Positions 1 through 7,859 of a stretch of 45,000 nt of DNA are shown piece by piece. The notes under the pieces were generated by a model. It saw only the letters and a program-made list of their open reading frames with translations, was not told the origin of the DNA and ran no database searches. The first letter of the stretch is position 1. Each line of letters starts with the position of its first letter. The position numbers and the translations under genes were made by a program. Origin of the DNA: Roseibium sp. TrichSKD4 (GTDB lineage Bacteria > Pseudomonadota > Alphaproteobacteria > Rhizobiales > Stappiaceae); NCBI RefSeq assembly GCF_000148725.1, contig NZ_GL476310.1:493562-538561 (forward strand), read 5' to 3'.

Positions 1-12
1 AAGAGAAGGAGT

Positions 13-51
13 AAATAGAAATTTCAATTTTGTAAAGTGGAATTTCTATTT
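13..51. promoter_or_regulatory. Inverted-repeat operator before the XRE regulator
   Basis: AAATAGAAATTTC at 13-25 is mirrored by GAATTTCTATTT at 40-51, about 11 bp of near-perfect dyad symmetry in very AT-rich DNA just upstream of the HTH gene. XRE/CI-like repressors usually bind such dyads and autoregulate, so an operator is the natural reading (inference). The dyad covers a possible GTG start at 37, which argues for the TTG start at 64. Confidence 0.5.
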
Positions 52-63
52 ATTAAGGAAAAA

Positions 64-546
64 TTGGCGAGACCTGAAAAGGAACCCAAGACTGAGCTAG
101 GAAGGCGGCTTAGGAGCGTCCGTGCGCATTTAGGAAATCTGGAAAGATCCGATTTAGCGGAACTCTTTGATGTAAGCGTCACTACAATTGCATTCTATGA
201 ACGCGGGGAGAGCGAACCGACAGCGTCAATCTTGGCTGGTTACAAGAAACATTTCGGAGTGAGTTTAGATTGGCTATTAGCCGGTGAAGGGGCAATGTTC
301 GTTGGTGGGGATGTTCAGTTTGAGAATGTCACTCTTGCAGATATTCGAAAATATGTTTGGAACATCGCTGAGACGTATTGGGAAGAACTGCCCCGGAGAA
401 CACCTCCAGAGCAGGTCGCTAACCAATTTGTAGAAATGCTTGATTACCTCATTAGCCAACCAGACGTGACTGACGAACAAGCTTCTGGGGTAATTCAATT
501 TGACGCTTCTCGGCTGAAACGCGCATCCGGTCAAGGCGAGACATGA
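64..546 (+). CDS. XRE-family helix-turn-helix transcriptional regulator
   Basis: The roughly 160-residue protein has a Cro/CI-type HTH near its N-terminus: the segment with LGRRLRSVRAHLG, then DLAELFDVSVTTIAFYERGE and the closing LDWLLAGEG, the typical five-helix XRE layout. The C-terminal 80 residues are not recognised and may dimerise. The frame is also open from a GTG at 37, but AAGGA at 55-59 fits the TTG at 64, and the 13-51 dyad would overlap the earlier start. The 3' end overlaps the convergent acetyltransferase gene by about 95 nt. It probably represses itself and an unseen neighbour to the left. XRE family certain; target unknown. Confidence 0.8.
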   Translation: MARPEKEPKTELGRRLRSVRAHLGNLERSDLAELFDVSVTTIAFYERGESEPTASILAGYKKHFGVSLDWLLAGEGAMFVGGDVQFENVTLADIRKYVWNIAETYWEELPRRTPPEQVANQFVEMLDYLISQPDVTDEQASGVIQFDASRLKRASGQGET

Positions 547-1063
547 GAGCATTGTAATCATTAATATGGTAGCCAATTTCAGGGATATTGGCTCCCCCAA
601 TTGAGCGGTCGCGATACACCAACGGTCTGCAACCGAGCATTGGATAAATGCGACGGTAGGGATTTTGCTTAAAAGCCCAGACACAAGCGGGCCACAAATT
701 ATTTTCCTTTAGTGACAGGGCAAGTGCCATCATTGCCATTGGCCCCGCCTGTCCGCCCCGAAACTCTGGCAAAATATAGCAGGCGTGAAATTCTCCCAAT
801 GCATCTATTGCATCGTCATGATTGGGCTTTGAAATCGCAAAGCCCACCACGTTGTCGTTGTGTAGCAAAACAAAAAGCGCCTCTAGGTCGGGTCTTTCCT
901 GGAACCAACAATTCCATTGATTTCGCCTGTACGACAGATCTCTCATGTCATGCACTTCTCGAGGCATAAAACCATAAACCTCGCGCCAGCATTGAACATG
1001 AATTTTCGCAATTACCTCTACGTCATTTAAAGTTGCCGACCGTAAGCCCGTAATATTAGACAT
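452..1063 (-). CDS. GNAT-family N-acetyltransferase
   Basis: The predicted protein of about 203 residues begins with the standard GNAT opening (LRSATLNDVEVIAKIHVQCWREVYG), has the central strands FVLLHNDNVVGFAI and FHACYILPEFRGGQAG (the acetyl-CoA-binding R/QxxGxG/A region, here RGGQAG) and a late NPYRRIYPMLGC strand typical of the C-terminal fold. These enzymes transfer an acetyl group from acetyl-CoA to an amine; the substrate cannot be told. The frame opens further upstream (1099), but GGAG lies 9 nt before the ATG at 1063. It is convergent with the XRE gene and overlaps its 3' end. The tail after about residue 180 is basic and unusual. Confidence 0.8.
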   Translation of the reverse strand: MSNITGLRSATLNDVEVIAKIHVQCWREVYGFMPREVHDMRDLSYRRNQWNCWFQERPDLEALFVLLHNDNVVGFAISKPNHDDAIDALGEFHACYILPEFRGGQAGPMAMMALALSLKENNLWPACVWAFKQNPYRRIYPMLGCRPLVYRDRSIGGANIPEIGYHINDYNALMSRLDRMRVSAEKRQIELPQKLVRQSRLVG

Positions 1064-1089
1064 CTGCCAATTCTCCATATAGCTTGTAA

Positions 1090-1491
1090 TTGCGAGCAAG
1101 CTGTTGGGAGATTGCAGTGCGGGACGGTGTAATTAAGAGTTCAATTCAGAAAGCTGCTGTTTCCAGCGCGAAGTATCCAGTCTTAGATGCCGTTACCGCA
1201 TCCTCTCTTGTCAGTTTTGCACTCGGATGTGCGTTGACCTACAAGGTCATTGAGCCGATTAGCCAAGAAAATTTGGAGAAAGTGGCGGAAATGGCCGCAT
1301 GCTCAACCGGGGAACCGCACTCTTCGGTCTGGCTCAGGGCCAACACCGGCACATTGGTATCGAATACAACTATTATGAAACGCCTGTTAGTTGACGTCGA
1401 TGTCGAACGTTGCAAAATTCGACAGGCCGCGAACGCCAATCAAAGTGACGGGAAACCTCTCGCTTTTTCTCCAGGCGACACTCACGACTGA
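1090..1491 (+). CDS. Possible small hypothetical protein (doubtful)
   Basis: A 133-codon open frame fills the 320-nt gap between the acetyltransferase and the sensor-domain gene and overlaps the latter's 3' end by about 105 nt. It would start with TTG or with GTG at 1120, and no ribosome binding site is visible. No domain is recognised; one weakly hydrophobic stretch (SSLVSFALGCALTYKVI) is present. It may be a chance frame. Apart from it I see nothing in 1064-1386. Confidence 0.2.
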   Translation: MRASCWEIAVRDGVIKSSIQKAAVSSAKYPVLDAVTASSLVSFALGCALTYKVIEPISQENLEKVAEMAACSTGEPHSSVWLRANTGTLVSNTTIMKRLLVDVDVERCKIRQAANANQSDGKPLAFSPGDTHD

Positions 1492-2148
1492 CTGATTATA
1501 CTTCACAATTTGGCTGCCTGTTGTCTTGCCTGATTTGGCCAGCTCCAATAGTTTTGGCGCTATAACCGCTTCTGCGGGAAACATACTGATCAGATCCCCT
1601 TGTTTGTTGACGGCCAAAGACCAACAATCTCCGCATTCCGAGTAGGTATCAAAGAGAGCCGGGGGCGAGACTACTGCGACGAATGTCAGTTCTCCGATGC
1701 GTTTGGCAATTGGAACAAACGCCGCCCCCGAAGTTCTTCCTACTACCGTTTTTCCAATGTGCAGCCCCGGTGACACCTGGGCAGCCTGAAAATATCGTCT
1801 GTCGGATAGCTTGAGACGGGCATGAGGGTAGGAATAGCTATCATGCAGTAGCAAACCATCCTGACCGATAACAATGATGGCGCGGGCCCCGGGTATCCCG
1901 GCAGCGAGTTGTTTGAGGTCCAAGTGAATCAACCGCTCGCTATCTAGCGAAGCCAAAATAATAGACGCAGTATCAAGCGCTGTTTCTGCTGCGTATAGAA
2001 CGCGTTCTGTGGCTATCAGATTAGTCCTGGCTATTAGTCGGGCTTCCGTCAGTCTAAAGGAGGCTTCATCAAAAGGAGGGGTGTCTTCGGCTAGACTGGC
2101 ATTACGAAATGTGAAAATGAAAACGAACAGAAGCAGAATACGAAACAC
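1387..2148 (-). CDS. Secreted PDC/dCache-like sensor domain protein
   Basis: The protein (about 253 residues) starts with a strong signal peptide, FRILLLFVFIFTFRNASLAE, followed by a periplasmic fold resembling PDC/dCache ligand-binding domains: a long N-terminal helix, a strand set ending in ARAIIVIGQDGLLLHDS, the DRRYFQAAQ segment and the IGKTVVGRTSGAAFVPIAKRI strand pair that characterise these sensors. Such domains normally sit between two membrane helices of a histidine kinase, cyclase or chemoreceptor. Here the frame stops right after the domain, so it is either a solo periplasmic binding domain or a gene that has lost its signalling half. GGAGG lies 6 nt before the GTG at 2148, which fits better than the ATG at 2169. 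Confidence 0.6.
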   Translation of the reverse strand: MFRILLLFVFIFTFRNASLAEDTPPFDEASFRLTEARLIARTNLIATERVLYAAETALDTASIILASLDSERLIHLDLKQLAAGIPGARAIIVIGQDGLLLHDSYSYPHARLKLSDRRYFQAAQVSPGLHIGKTVVGRTSGAAFVPIAKRIGELTFVAVVSPPALFDTYSECGDCWSLAVNKQGDLISMFPAEAVIAPKLLELAKSGKTTGSQIVKYNQSVVSVAWRKSERFPVTLIGVRGLSNFATFDIDVN

Positions 2149-2301
2149 AATGCCCTCCGGTTTCGGCATTATTACCCATGCCGAATACTACTGACCTTAC
2201 GTCGTGAAACCGGCGTGAAAAATGCACAGCCTTTCTTCAATTTTTAAGACAGTTCTTTCGGCCCCGGTAAATCTGAAACGGGACATCACCTCGCGTTTTT
2301 T

Positions 2302-2412
2302 GTTCCCACTTAACTGCGAGTGGATTTCTGACAAGCTCTCGTAAACGGCGGAAAACCGCCAATTTGGCAAGGTGGGAACATGTAAGTATTGTTGACTTAT
2401 TTAGTTCCCACC
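2302..2412. repeat. Three GTTCCCAC motifs with a 9-bp dyad and a small hairpin
   Basis: GTTCCCAC occurs at 2302-2309 and 2404-2411, and its complement GTGGGAAC at 2372-2379. The last two form the perfect 9-bp dyad GGTGGGAAC/GTTCCCACC with a 24-nt spacer that contains TTGACT. GGCGG-AAAA-CCGCC at 2347-2360 is a small hairpin. The group sits just past the end of the small minus-strand gene. It could be a protein-binding array of a plasmid or phage-derived module; its function is not known. Confidence 0.35.
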
Positions 2413-2884
2413 TCAAAATGGCGTCGCTGTTGTTTTTATTGAGCTTTTAGAAAACGCAAAATGGCGCGGCGCGCGCTTGTCTCTAAATTTGCCATTCATA
2501 ATGACGCGGCGCGTTTCTACGAACTTTCTATAATTTTTGCGAAGAATGGCTATTTTCCGCGAAATTCCACTTATTACCGCATATTCCCGTAATTCCCGGA
2601 TTTGCCAAGCATAGTGTCGCGTTACATCAATCATTCTGTCGAGTTCGTAGGCTTTCTCGTTGAAGTCACTGATGTGACTTTGAACTGCCCGAAGCCGACG
2701 GCTATGTTGATATGCCAGTTCGCTCAGGGCAAGTGCGTTTTCGTTCCACTTGTCCTTGTCCGTATTTTCGAAAAAAACACCCGATCATTTCCAGTACAAC
2801 GGCTGTCGTTTCAGTGGCGCTAAGAACGACACTGAATTTGCTGTGGTCGGCTTCGGCGAAACATTTTGGATGGTGCATGGTCAT
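2413..2884 (-). pseudogene. Small hypothetical gene with a frameshift in an A7/T7 run
   Basis: An ATG at 2884 preceded by GAGAGGGA opens a frame starting MTMHHPKCFAEADHSKF that goes off after about 37 residues. Dropping one T from the seven-T run (2771-2777 on the plus strand) joins it smoothly to a second frame containing DKDKWNENALALSELAYQHS and ending at 2413, giving one helical, charged protein of about 155 residues. I do not recognise the family. The break may be a true mutation, a sequencing error in a homopolymer, or slippage-dependent expression. Neither half alone looks like a complete gene. Confidence 0.5.
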
Positions 2885-2910
2885 GGCAGTTCCCTCTCAA
2901 GGCAATGAAC

Positions 2911-2930
2911 GGCCACCAGTTTTGGTGGCC
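2911..2930. other. Perfect 8-bp hairpin GGCCACCA-GTTT-TGGTGGCC
   Basis: The stem-loop lies 27 nt upstream of the small minus-strand gene, in its 5' leader or promoter. No T-run follows on either strand, so it is not a classic terminator; an operator or leader structure is possible. Confidence 0.4.
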
Positions 2931-2943
2931 AGGCGATGACGGG

Positions 2944-3062
2944 TTGACAGACCGGCTAGAGGACCGGCAGAGCAAAGCTCTCCCATCACGCCCGACCATA
3001 AAAAACGCGCATGCGGCAAGCCGCTGCGCTTCGGGTGCGCCTCTAGTTCAACCGGCTGTCAA
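2944..3062. other. Structured non-coding segment with an interrupted long palindrome
   Basis: The left arm reads TTGACAG, CCGG, CTAGAGG and the right arm reads CCTCTAG, CCGG, CTGTCAA, so the two ends of this 119-bp segment are inverted copies with small insertions. Inside are GAGCAAAGCTC, GCGGC-AA-GCCGC and GCGC-TTCGGG-TGCGC hairpins. The intergenic gap 2885-3299 carries no convincing gene, and this segment is its only clear content. It resembles a transfer or replication site, or a structured RNA of a mobile module, but no family is recognised. Confidence 0.35.
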
Positions 3063-3299
3063 TCCGGGCTCCATAAGTTCATGAAGCAATGTTACATTGG
3101 GTGCCATTTGATGAAGTGTCAAGAAACTTAGCGTTTGAAACTAGGTGTGCCCGGGCTGCGTTTACTCCTAAGCTTCTTGGAATATGCGCAAAAATCCTCT
3201 GTGCGAAATCAGATCTTTTTGTCACATCACTTGGCTTTCCCCACTGCTTTGAACTATTCGTTGCATATAGCTTGGAATTGCAGCTTCAAAAGGGTGGCA

Positions 3300-5519
3300 A
3301 TGAAAGATTTAAGCAGTCGCTTTGAATTTGACGAAGATGCGTTGGTACTAGGTGACCCAAAAACCCTACGAGGCACTCTTTGGAGAGTTTATGACCGAAA
3401 AAACGGTTCGGCTGAGCGTCGGCTTCGAACCTGGCGAAAAACAAACTCTGATCTCGACATCGAGCTCCGTAGTCTTTGGCGACACGAAATGCGACAAGTG
3501 TCTAGAATAATGAGGTATCGGGACGCGGCCGACGTAATAGTAGATATCATTGAAGAAGTTGAAGATGAGGATGAATTTGCTCTCCTCTTAGCAGATCGTG
3601 GTGAACCTATTAAGTCTGCGAAACAGAGAAGAAACACAGCTACGGCCCCACGCGGTGCGCAAAGAATTTTGATTTGGCAGAACCTCGAAAGAGTCGCGCG
3701 CGCTCTGGGTATCTTGCATGACCAGGCCATCGTGCATGGAAGACTTACTCACGAATGCATTTTCACAGAAGGATCGAGTGCGCCTGATTTCAGGCTCAGC
3801 GGTTTTGAATGGAGTGTGCGTCTGGGTGTTGATACTGATGATGGACCAGCAGCCCATTCCTGGAGCCGGTTTAGGGCACCATGCTCCTTTTACGCAGACT
3901 GGGCTGCACTAGGTAATATCGCAGCAGATTTGCTTTGCGAAACTGCCAATTTTTCTACATACGAGGAATCCGGCTCTCAGCTAACTTCATCTGAGCGTCG
4001 GCTATTGAGGTTACTTATTTCTCCTCGCGCAATCGAGCCGATAGATGCTCGAATTGTAGTTAGAGAGATTACAAATGTAATTGAAGACCTAAAGAGATCG
4101 GCTGGAGGGCGCTTTGGCGCGTTGGTGCTATTCCCAAGTCCAGCGGAGTTGAGCCAGGCGATTGCAGACTACTTGGACGATGCGCTGGATCCAGATGACT
4201 TTGGCGCACAATTATCCTGGCTTGAAGACGATCTAAGCGACGAAGTTCGAATTATTAAAACTTCTTCCCAAACTAATGACAGAAGATGCACGCTGGTAAC
4301 CGATACCTTCAGATATACAATCCTGCCGATGCACGGGGCGGATAGTTGGCAGATTGGATATCTAGCGAAGATTATTCGAAATGACGGGAGGGGTACGGGC
4401 ACAGACGAGCCAGAAGTACTAGGTCACCCCGTACAAGTTTTCGCCAACAAGAAATCAGCAATTGATTCGAGGAGAGCTTTATGGCCGTCAGCAATCGATT
4501 GGGAAATGCTCACGAAAACAGATGTTGAGGAGGTTAAGTTTGCACCTGATGTGCGTGATGCGCTGTTTGTAATTGAGATCGTAGAAGCAACCGCAGAAAC
4601 TCTTAACGCTTTTCCAGTTTCTTCAATTGAGTACGATCAATCGTCGCACGAGCTAAAAGTAAGTCTTGAATGTGATGCTGCGCGAAAGGCGTTACTCCAA
4701 GAGGCTGGCATGCGGCCGGATATAGATCGACTCAGCTTTCTTTTGGAAAAGGCAGATGACGCCGTTTGGAGACTTTCATCTTCTCCGAAACTGGGGAGAG
4801 AAACCAGCTGGGATATAGAACTCGAATTCCTTCGAATTGAAGAAGGAGAGAATGGGAAAATGTTCGTGTTTGAAGGCGACCAAGCTCCCAGCGGGCAGCT
4901 CTTTTTAAAGCCACCTCGTGATCAGGGGCAAGAGAGCGCAACTCGCAGACGCATAAGAAATATAGCAAAATTAAGAGGTCGAACTGACGTTGTTGTGGGA
5001 CTTGATGATCCTTGGAAAACACGCAGAAAACGTCCTGCACAAGAACTCGCTGAATTGTCAAAACTGAAACTGGATCCAACAAAGACCAAAGCCGCGGATC
5101 TTATTGCGGAGATCGAACCCTATGTCTGTGTTGTCGGACCGCCTGGTGTTGGCAAGACGTATCTGGCGACTTCATTGATCTCAGAGATATTGGAAAACAA
5201 GACAGACGCGCGGATCCTCGTCGCAGCTCAAAGTCATGAAGCACTCAAAAACTTGGATGAGGCTCTTCGGAATTCTTTGGATCAAAAAGTAATGATCGTT
5301 AGAATTGGAAACGAAGATAATAGATTTGATGATATTGACAACTCTTCATACAAAGAATTGAAAAGTATTAGAGAAAGTACGGCAATTTCCGGATTGCAGT
5401 ACAGACGTTTTAGAGAGTCGATTGACAATACTTTAGCTGCTCACAAAAGAAATCAGAGGACCGACAGAATTTCGAGATTGAGCGATTTCATGCTCGTACC
5501 ACTGATCAGCCCCACCTGA
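3300..5519 (+). CDS. Kinase-like/superfamily 1 helicase fusion, 3'-truncated (defence-like)
   Basis: The preserved part is 739 residues. Residues about 20-200 resemble a protein kinase fold: an HGRLTHECIF segment (about 146) stands where the catalytic HRDxxxxN loop belongs and DFRLSGFEWS (about 163) near the DFG position, both degenerate, so it is probably a pseudokinase. Residues about 613-620 are a Walker A, GPPGVGKT, followed by ARILVAAQSHEALKNL, which matches motifs I and Ia of DNA2/UPF1-like helicases. The remaining helicase motifs are missing because the frame runs into the IS3-family element at about 5510. Start at 3300 is chosen from AGGGTGG 6 nt upstream; the frame is open from 3135. 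Kinase-helicase fusions of this size are common in anti-phage islands; that role is inference. The fragment is probably inactive. Confidence 0.65.
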   Translation: MKDLSSRFEFDEDALVLGDPKTLRGTLWRVYDRKNGSAERRLRTWRKTNSDLDIELRSLWRHEMRQVSRIMRYRDAADVIVDIIEEVEDEDEFALLLADRGEPIKSAKQRRNTATAPRGAQRILIWQNLERVARALGILHDQAIVHGRLTHECIFTEGSSAPDFRLSGFEWSVRLGVDTDDGPAAHSWSRFRAPCSFYADWAALGNIAADLLCETANFSTYEESGSQLTSSERRLLRLLISPRAIEPIDARIVVREITNVIEDLKRSAGGRFGALVLFPSPAELSQAIADYLDDALDPDDFGAQLSWLEDDLSDEVRIIKTSSQTNDRRCTLVTDTFRYTILPMHGADSWQIGYLAKIIRNDGRGTGTDEPEVLGHPVQVFANKKSAIDSRRALWPSAIDWEMLTKTDVEEVKFAPDVRDALFVIEIVEATAETLNAFPVSSIEYDQSSHELKVSLECDAARKALLQEAGMRPDIDRLSFLLEKADDAVWRLSSSPKLGRETSWDIELEFLRIEEGENGKMFVFEGDQAPSGQLFLKPPRDQGQESATRRRIRNIAKLRGRTDVVVGLDDPWKTRRKRPAQELAELSKLKLDPTKTKAADLIAEIEPYVCVVGPPGVGKTYLATSLISEILENKTDARILVAAQSHEALKNLDEALRNSLDQKVMIVRIGNEDNRFDDIDNSSYKELKSIRESTAISGLQYRRFRESIDNTLAAHKRNQRTDRISRLSDFMLVPLISPT

Positions 5520-5536
5520 GTGGTCCGTTTTGATTG

Positions 5537-6397
5537 TTAGTGCATGACTGGGCTTTGGTCCATCCGGACGATGGTTTCTGGTGCCGGTGGTCGGTAGCCC
5601 AAGGCGCTGTGTGGGCGTTTGGTATTGTAATGTTTCCTCCATTGTTCAATCAGGATTTGTGCTTCCTTTAAGCTGTAGAAGATTTCACCATTGAGTAGCT
5701 CATCTCGGAGGCGGGCGTTGAAGCTCTCGCAGTATCCGTTCTCCCATGGCGAACCTGGTTCGATGTACGCGGTCTTTGCACCCACAGCGTTGATCCAGTC
5801 CCTGACTGCCTGAGCAATGAACTCCGGCCCATTGTCTGATCTGATGTAGGCTGGAACACCTCGCAGGATGAAGAGATCCGTTAGCACATCAATCACGTCG
5901 GTGGAGTTCAGATTTCGCTTCACCCGGATTGCCAGGCACTCTCGGGAATACTCATCCAGGATGTTCAGTGTCCGGAACGCTTTTCCTTCATTGGTTCGGC
6001 AGTGCACGAAGTCATAGCTCCAGACATGATTGGGATACTCTGGCCGCAGCCGGACACATGATCCGTCGTTCAGCCAGAGCCGCCCTCTCTTCGGTTGTTT
6101 CATTGGCACTTTCAGCCCCTCTCGTCGCCACAGCCGCTCAACACGCTTGTCATTCACATGCCAACCAGCATCTCTGAGCAGAGCTGCAATACGCCTGTAA
6201 CCGTAACGGCCAAACTCACGGGCGAGTGCGATCATATCCGCCACAAGATGTTCTTCGTCAGCACGCCCTGCTGGAGGTTTCCTCTGCGTAGACCGGTGCT
6301 GACCCAGAACACGACAGGTTCGGCGCTCTGACACGCCGAGATGCTGACGAATGTGATTGATGCAGGCTCGACGACGGGCGGGGCTCAGAAGTTTCCC
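5537..6397 (-). CDS. IS3-family transposase OrfB (DDE integrase)
   Basis: This is a complete OrfB with an N-terminal HTH_21-like segment (ALAREFGRYGYRRIAALLRD) and an rve integrase core. The DDE triad is seen at WSYDFVHC, RSDNGPEF and CESFNARLRDE, and the end NTKRPHSALGYRPPAPE is diagnostic of the family. There is an ATG at 6334, but family alignment extends upstream to about 6397 (SPARRRACINHIRQHLGVSE), as expected when OrfB is made by ribosomal frameshifting from OrfA. Since orfA is interrupted, the fusion transposase cannot be made. Confidence 0.9.
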   Translation of the reverse strand, partial: GKLLSPARRRACINHIRQHLGVSERRTCRVLGQHRSTQRKPPAGRADEEHLVADMIALAREFGRYGYRRIAALLRDAGWHVNDKRVERLWRREGLKVPMKQPKRGRLWLNDGSCVRLRPEYPNHVWSYDFVHCRTNEGKAFRTLNILDEYSRECLAIRVKRNLNSTDVIDVLTDLFILRGVPAYIRSDNGPEFIAQAVRDWINAVGAKTAYIEPGSPWENGYCESFNARLRDELLNGEIFYSLKEAQILIEQWRKHYNTKRPHSALGYRPPAPETIVRMDQSPVMH

Positions 6398-6537
6398 TTT
6401 GCGGCCTCCGACAAGATCAACTTGTCCAGGGTCAGGTCAGACACTGCCTTGCGCAGCCGCTCGTTCTCTTTCTGAAGGCGTTTGAGTTCTTTCAGTTGGT
6501 CGGTTCCCATCCCACCATACTGCTTTCGCCACCGGTA

Positions 6538-7702
6538 ATACCAACCGTCAAAATTCAGAACCGATGGGCCCAATCTCGCATTCCGATGGACATGATGGTC
6601 CATGGTTGTTCAATTAACCTGTTCCATGCGCGGCAACAGATATCGATGATTTGTTCGTAGGATTTGAAGACCCGGTTTGACAGCCAGTTATCCCTGATGA
6701 ACTGCCATAGGTTCTCGACCGGGTTCAATTCGGGAGACCTCGGTGGCAATGGGAGAAGGGTAATGTTGTTGGGAATGTCGAGTTTGCCAGATGTGTGCCA
6801 GCCAGCCTGGTCAAGGATGACAACGGCGTGGGCTCCCGGAGCGACTTGCGACGAGATTTCCTGAAGATGCATTTGCATGGCCATGATGTTGCACTTGGGA
6901 AGGACGAGCGCAGCACCGACACCCCGTTCCGGGCAGATGGCCCCAAATATCCATGCTGACTTTGTCCGCTGATCCTTGGGGGCCCGCGGCCTTGTCCCGC
7001 GTTTTGCCCATCGCCTTGTGATCTTGGTCTTTTGACCCACACGCGCCTCGTCCTGAAACCAAACCTCTATCGGGGTGCCGCTTTCAAGCTGATTGCCGAT
7101 TTCCGCCAGTTCGGCTGGGAAGCTTTTTTAAAATCCTCGACGGCAAACTCGTTTTGCGCCGGATGCTGCGGCCGGGCCGTCAGACGCCGATAACCCGCAT
7201 TCTTCAGCTCCCGCGATACGGTACGCTCGTCAACGACAATGCCAAATTCAGACAGGATCCACGCAGCGAGATCCTTCAAGCGCCAACGTACCACTGCATC
7301 CACCGATGGATACGGGCCTCGTTCGACAATCTCGATCAACGCACGACGCTGCTGCTCGTCAAGTTTTGAGGGGCGACCTGACTTGGGCGTATCCTTCAGA
7401 CCATTGGGACCAGAAGCATTGAAACGCAGCACCCAATCGCGAATGATTTGGAGCGTCACTCCGCCAATATGAGCTGCGTCCGAACGGCTCCCCCCATCAT
7501 AGATCACCGCCAATGACAAAAGGCGACGGGTCTGTTTGGCGTCCCGGCACACCCTCGCCAACCGGCGAAGGGTACAACCGTCAAAGTCATCTCGAAGCGG
7601 TATCGCGGCTCCCATGGCAAACTCCCATCGTTTGCCATCTGGAATCATATTCGCAACAAAACCGGAAGCCCAAATATGAGTCACTTCATCTGACGTTTGG
7701 TA
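6538..7702 (-). mobile_element. IS630-family insertion sequence, complete, TA duplication
   Basis: The 1165-bp element has terminal repeats TACCAAACGTCA (right end, read inward) and TACCAACCGTCA (left end, read inward) and is flanked by TA at 6536-6537 and 7703-7704, the target duplication expected of IS630/Tc1-mariner. It is inserted in orfA of the surrounding IS3 element, so it arrived later. Confidence 0.92.
6555..7615 (-). CDS. IS630-family transposase made from two overlapping frames
   Basis: The N-terminal frame (from the ATG at 7615, with GGGAG 7 nt upstream) encodes the HTH region with GGSRSDAAHIGGVTLQIIRD and stops at 7067. The second frame carries the DDE catalytic domain: the first Asp in VWFQDEARVGQ, then VILDQAGWH and the Glu in NPVENLWQF, ending at 6555. 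The switch is a -1 shift at the T4A6 run near 7126-7135. Two-frame IS630 transposases made by frameshifting are known, so this is likely normal expression and not decay; the run does not form an ideal slippery heptamer in this frame, so transcript slippage is possible. Confidence 0.85.
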
Positions 7703-7859
7703 TAATACGTCTGTTCGGTGATACGAACCTGCCGAATGGCATCAATGCGCGGCATGCCTTGGCCGACAAGGACTTCAACCTGCCGCAACTTCGAGACAAT
7801 TTCTTCTGGCTTGTGACGTTTCGTAGCCATGTTGATCCTCCGTTTTCCTAAACATAACG

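Larger units (their letters stand above)
6385..7830 (-). pseudogene. IS3-family orfA interrupted by IS630
   Basis: The 5' part begins at the ATG at 7830 (MATKRHKPEEIVSKLRQVE, a typical IS3 OrfA HTH) and runs to ...RITEQTYY at about 7705. The 3' part resumes at 6537 with YRWRKQYGGMG and the leucine-zipper region QLKELKRLQKENERL, ending at 6385. Joining the halves across the TA target restores the OrfA reading frame exactly, so the IS630 jump is the only lesion. Confidence 0.9.

Noticed and set aside
1239-1439. The lost signalling half of the PDC sensor, downstream of its stop
   Set aside because: The frames there show no membrane helix or kinase, cyclase or receptor motif.
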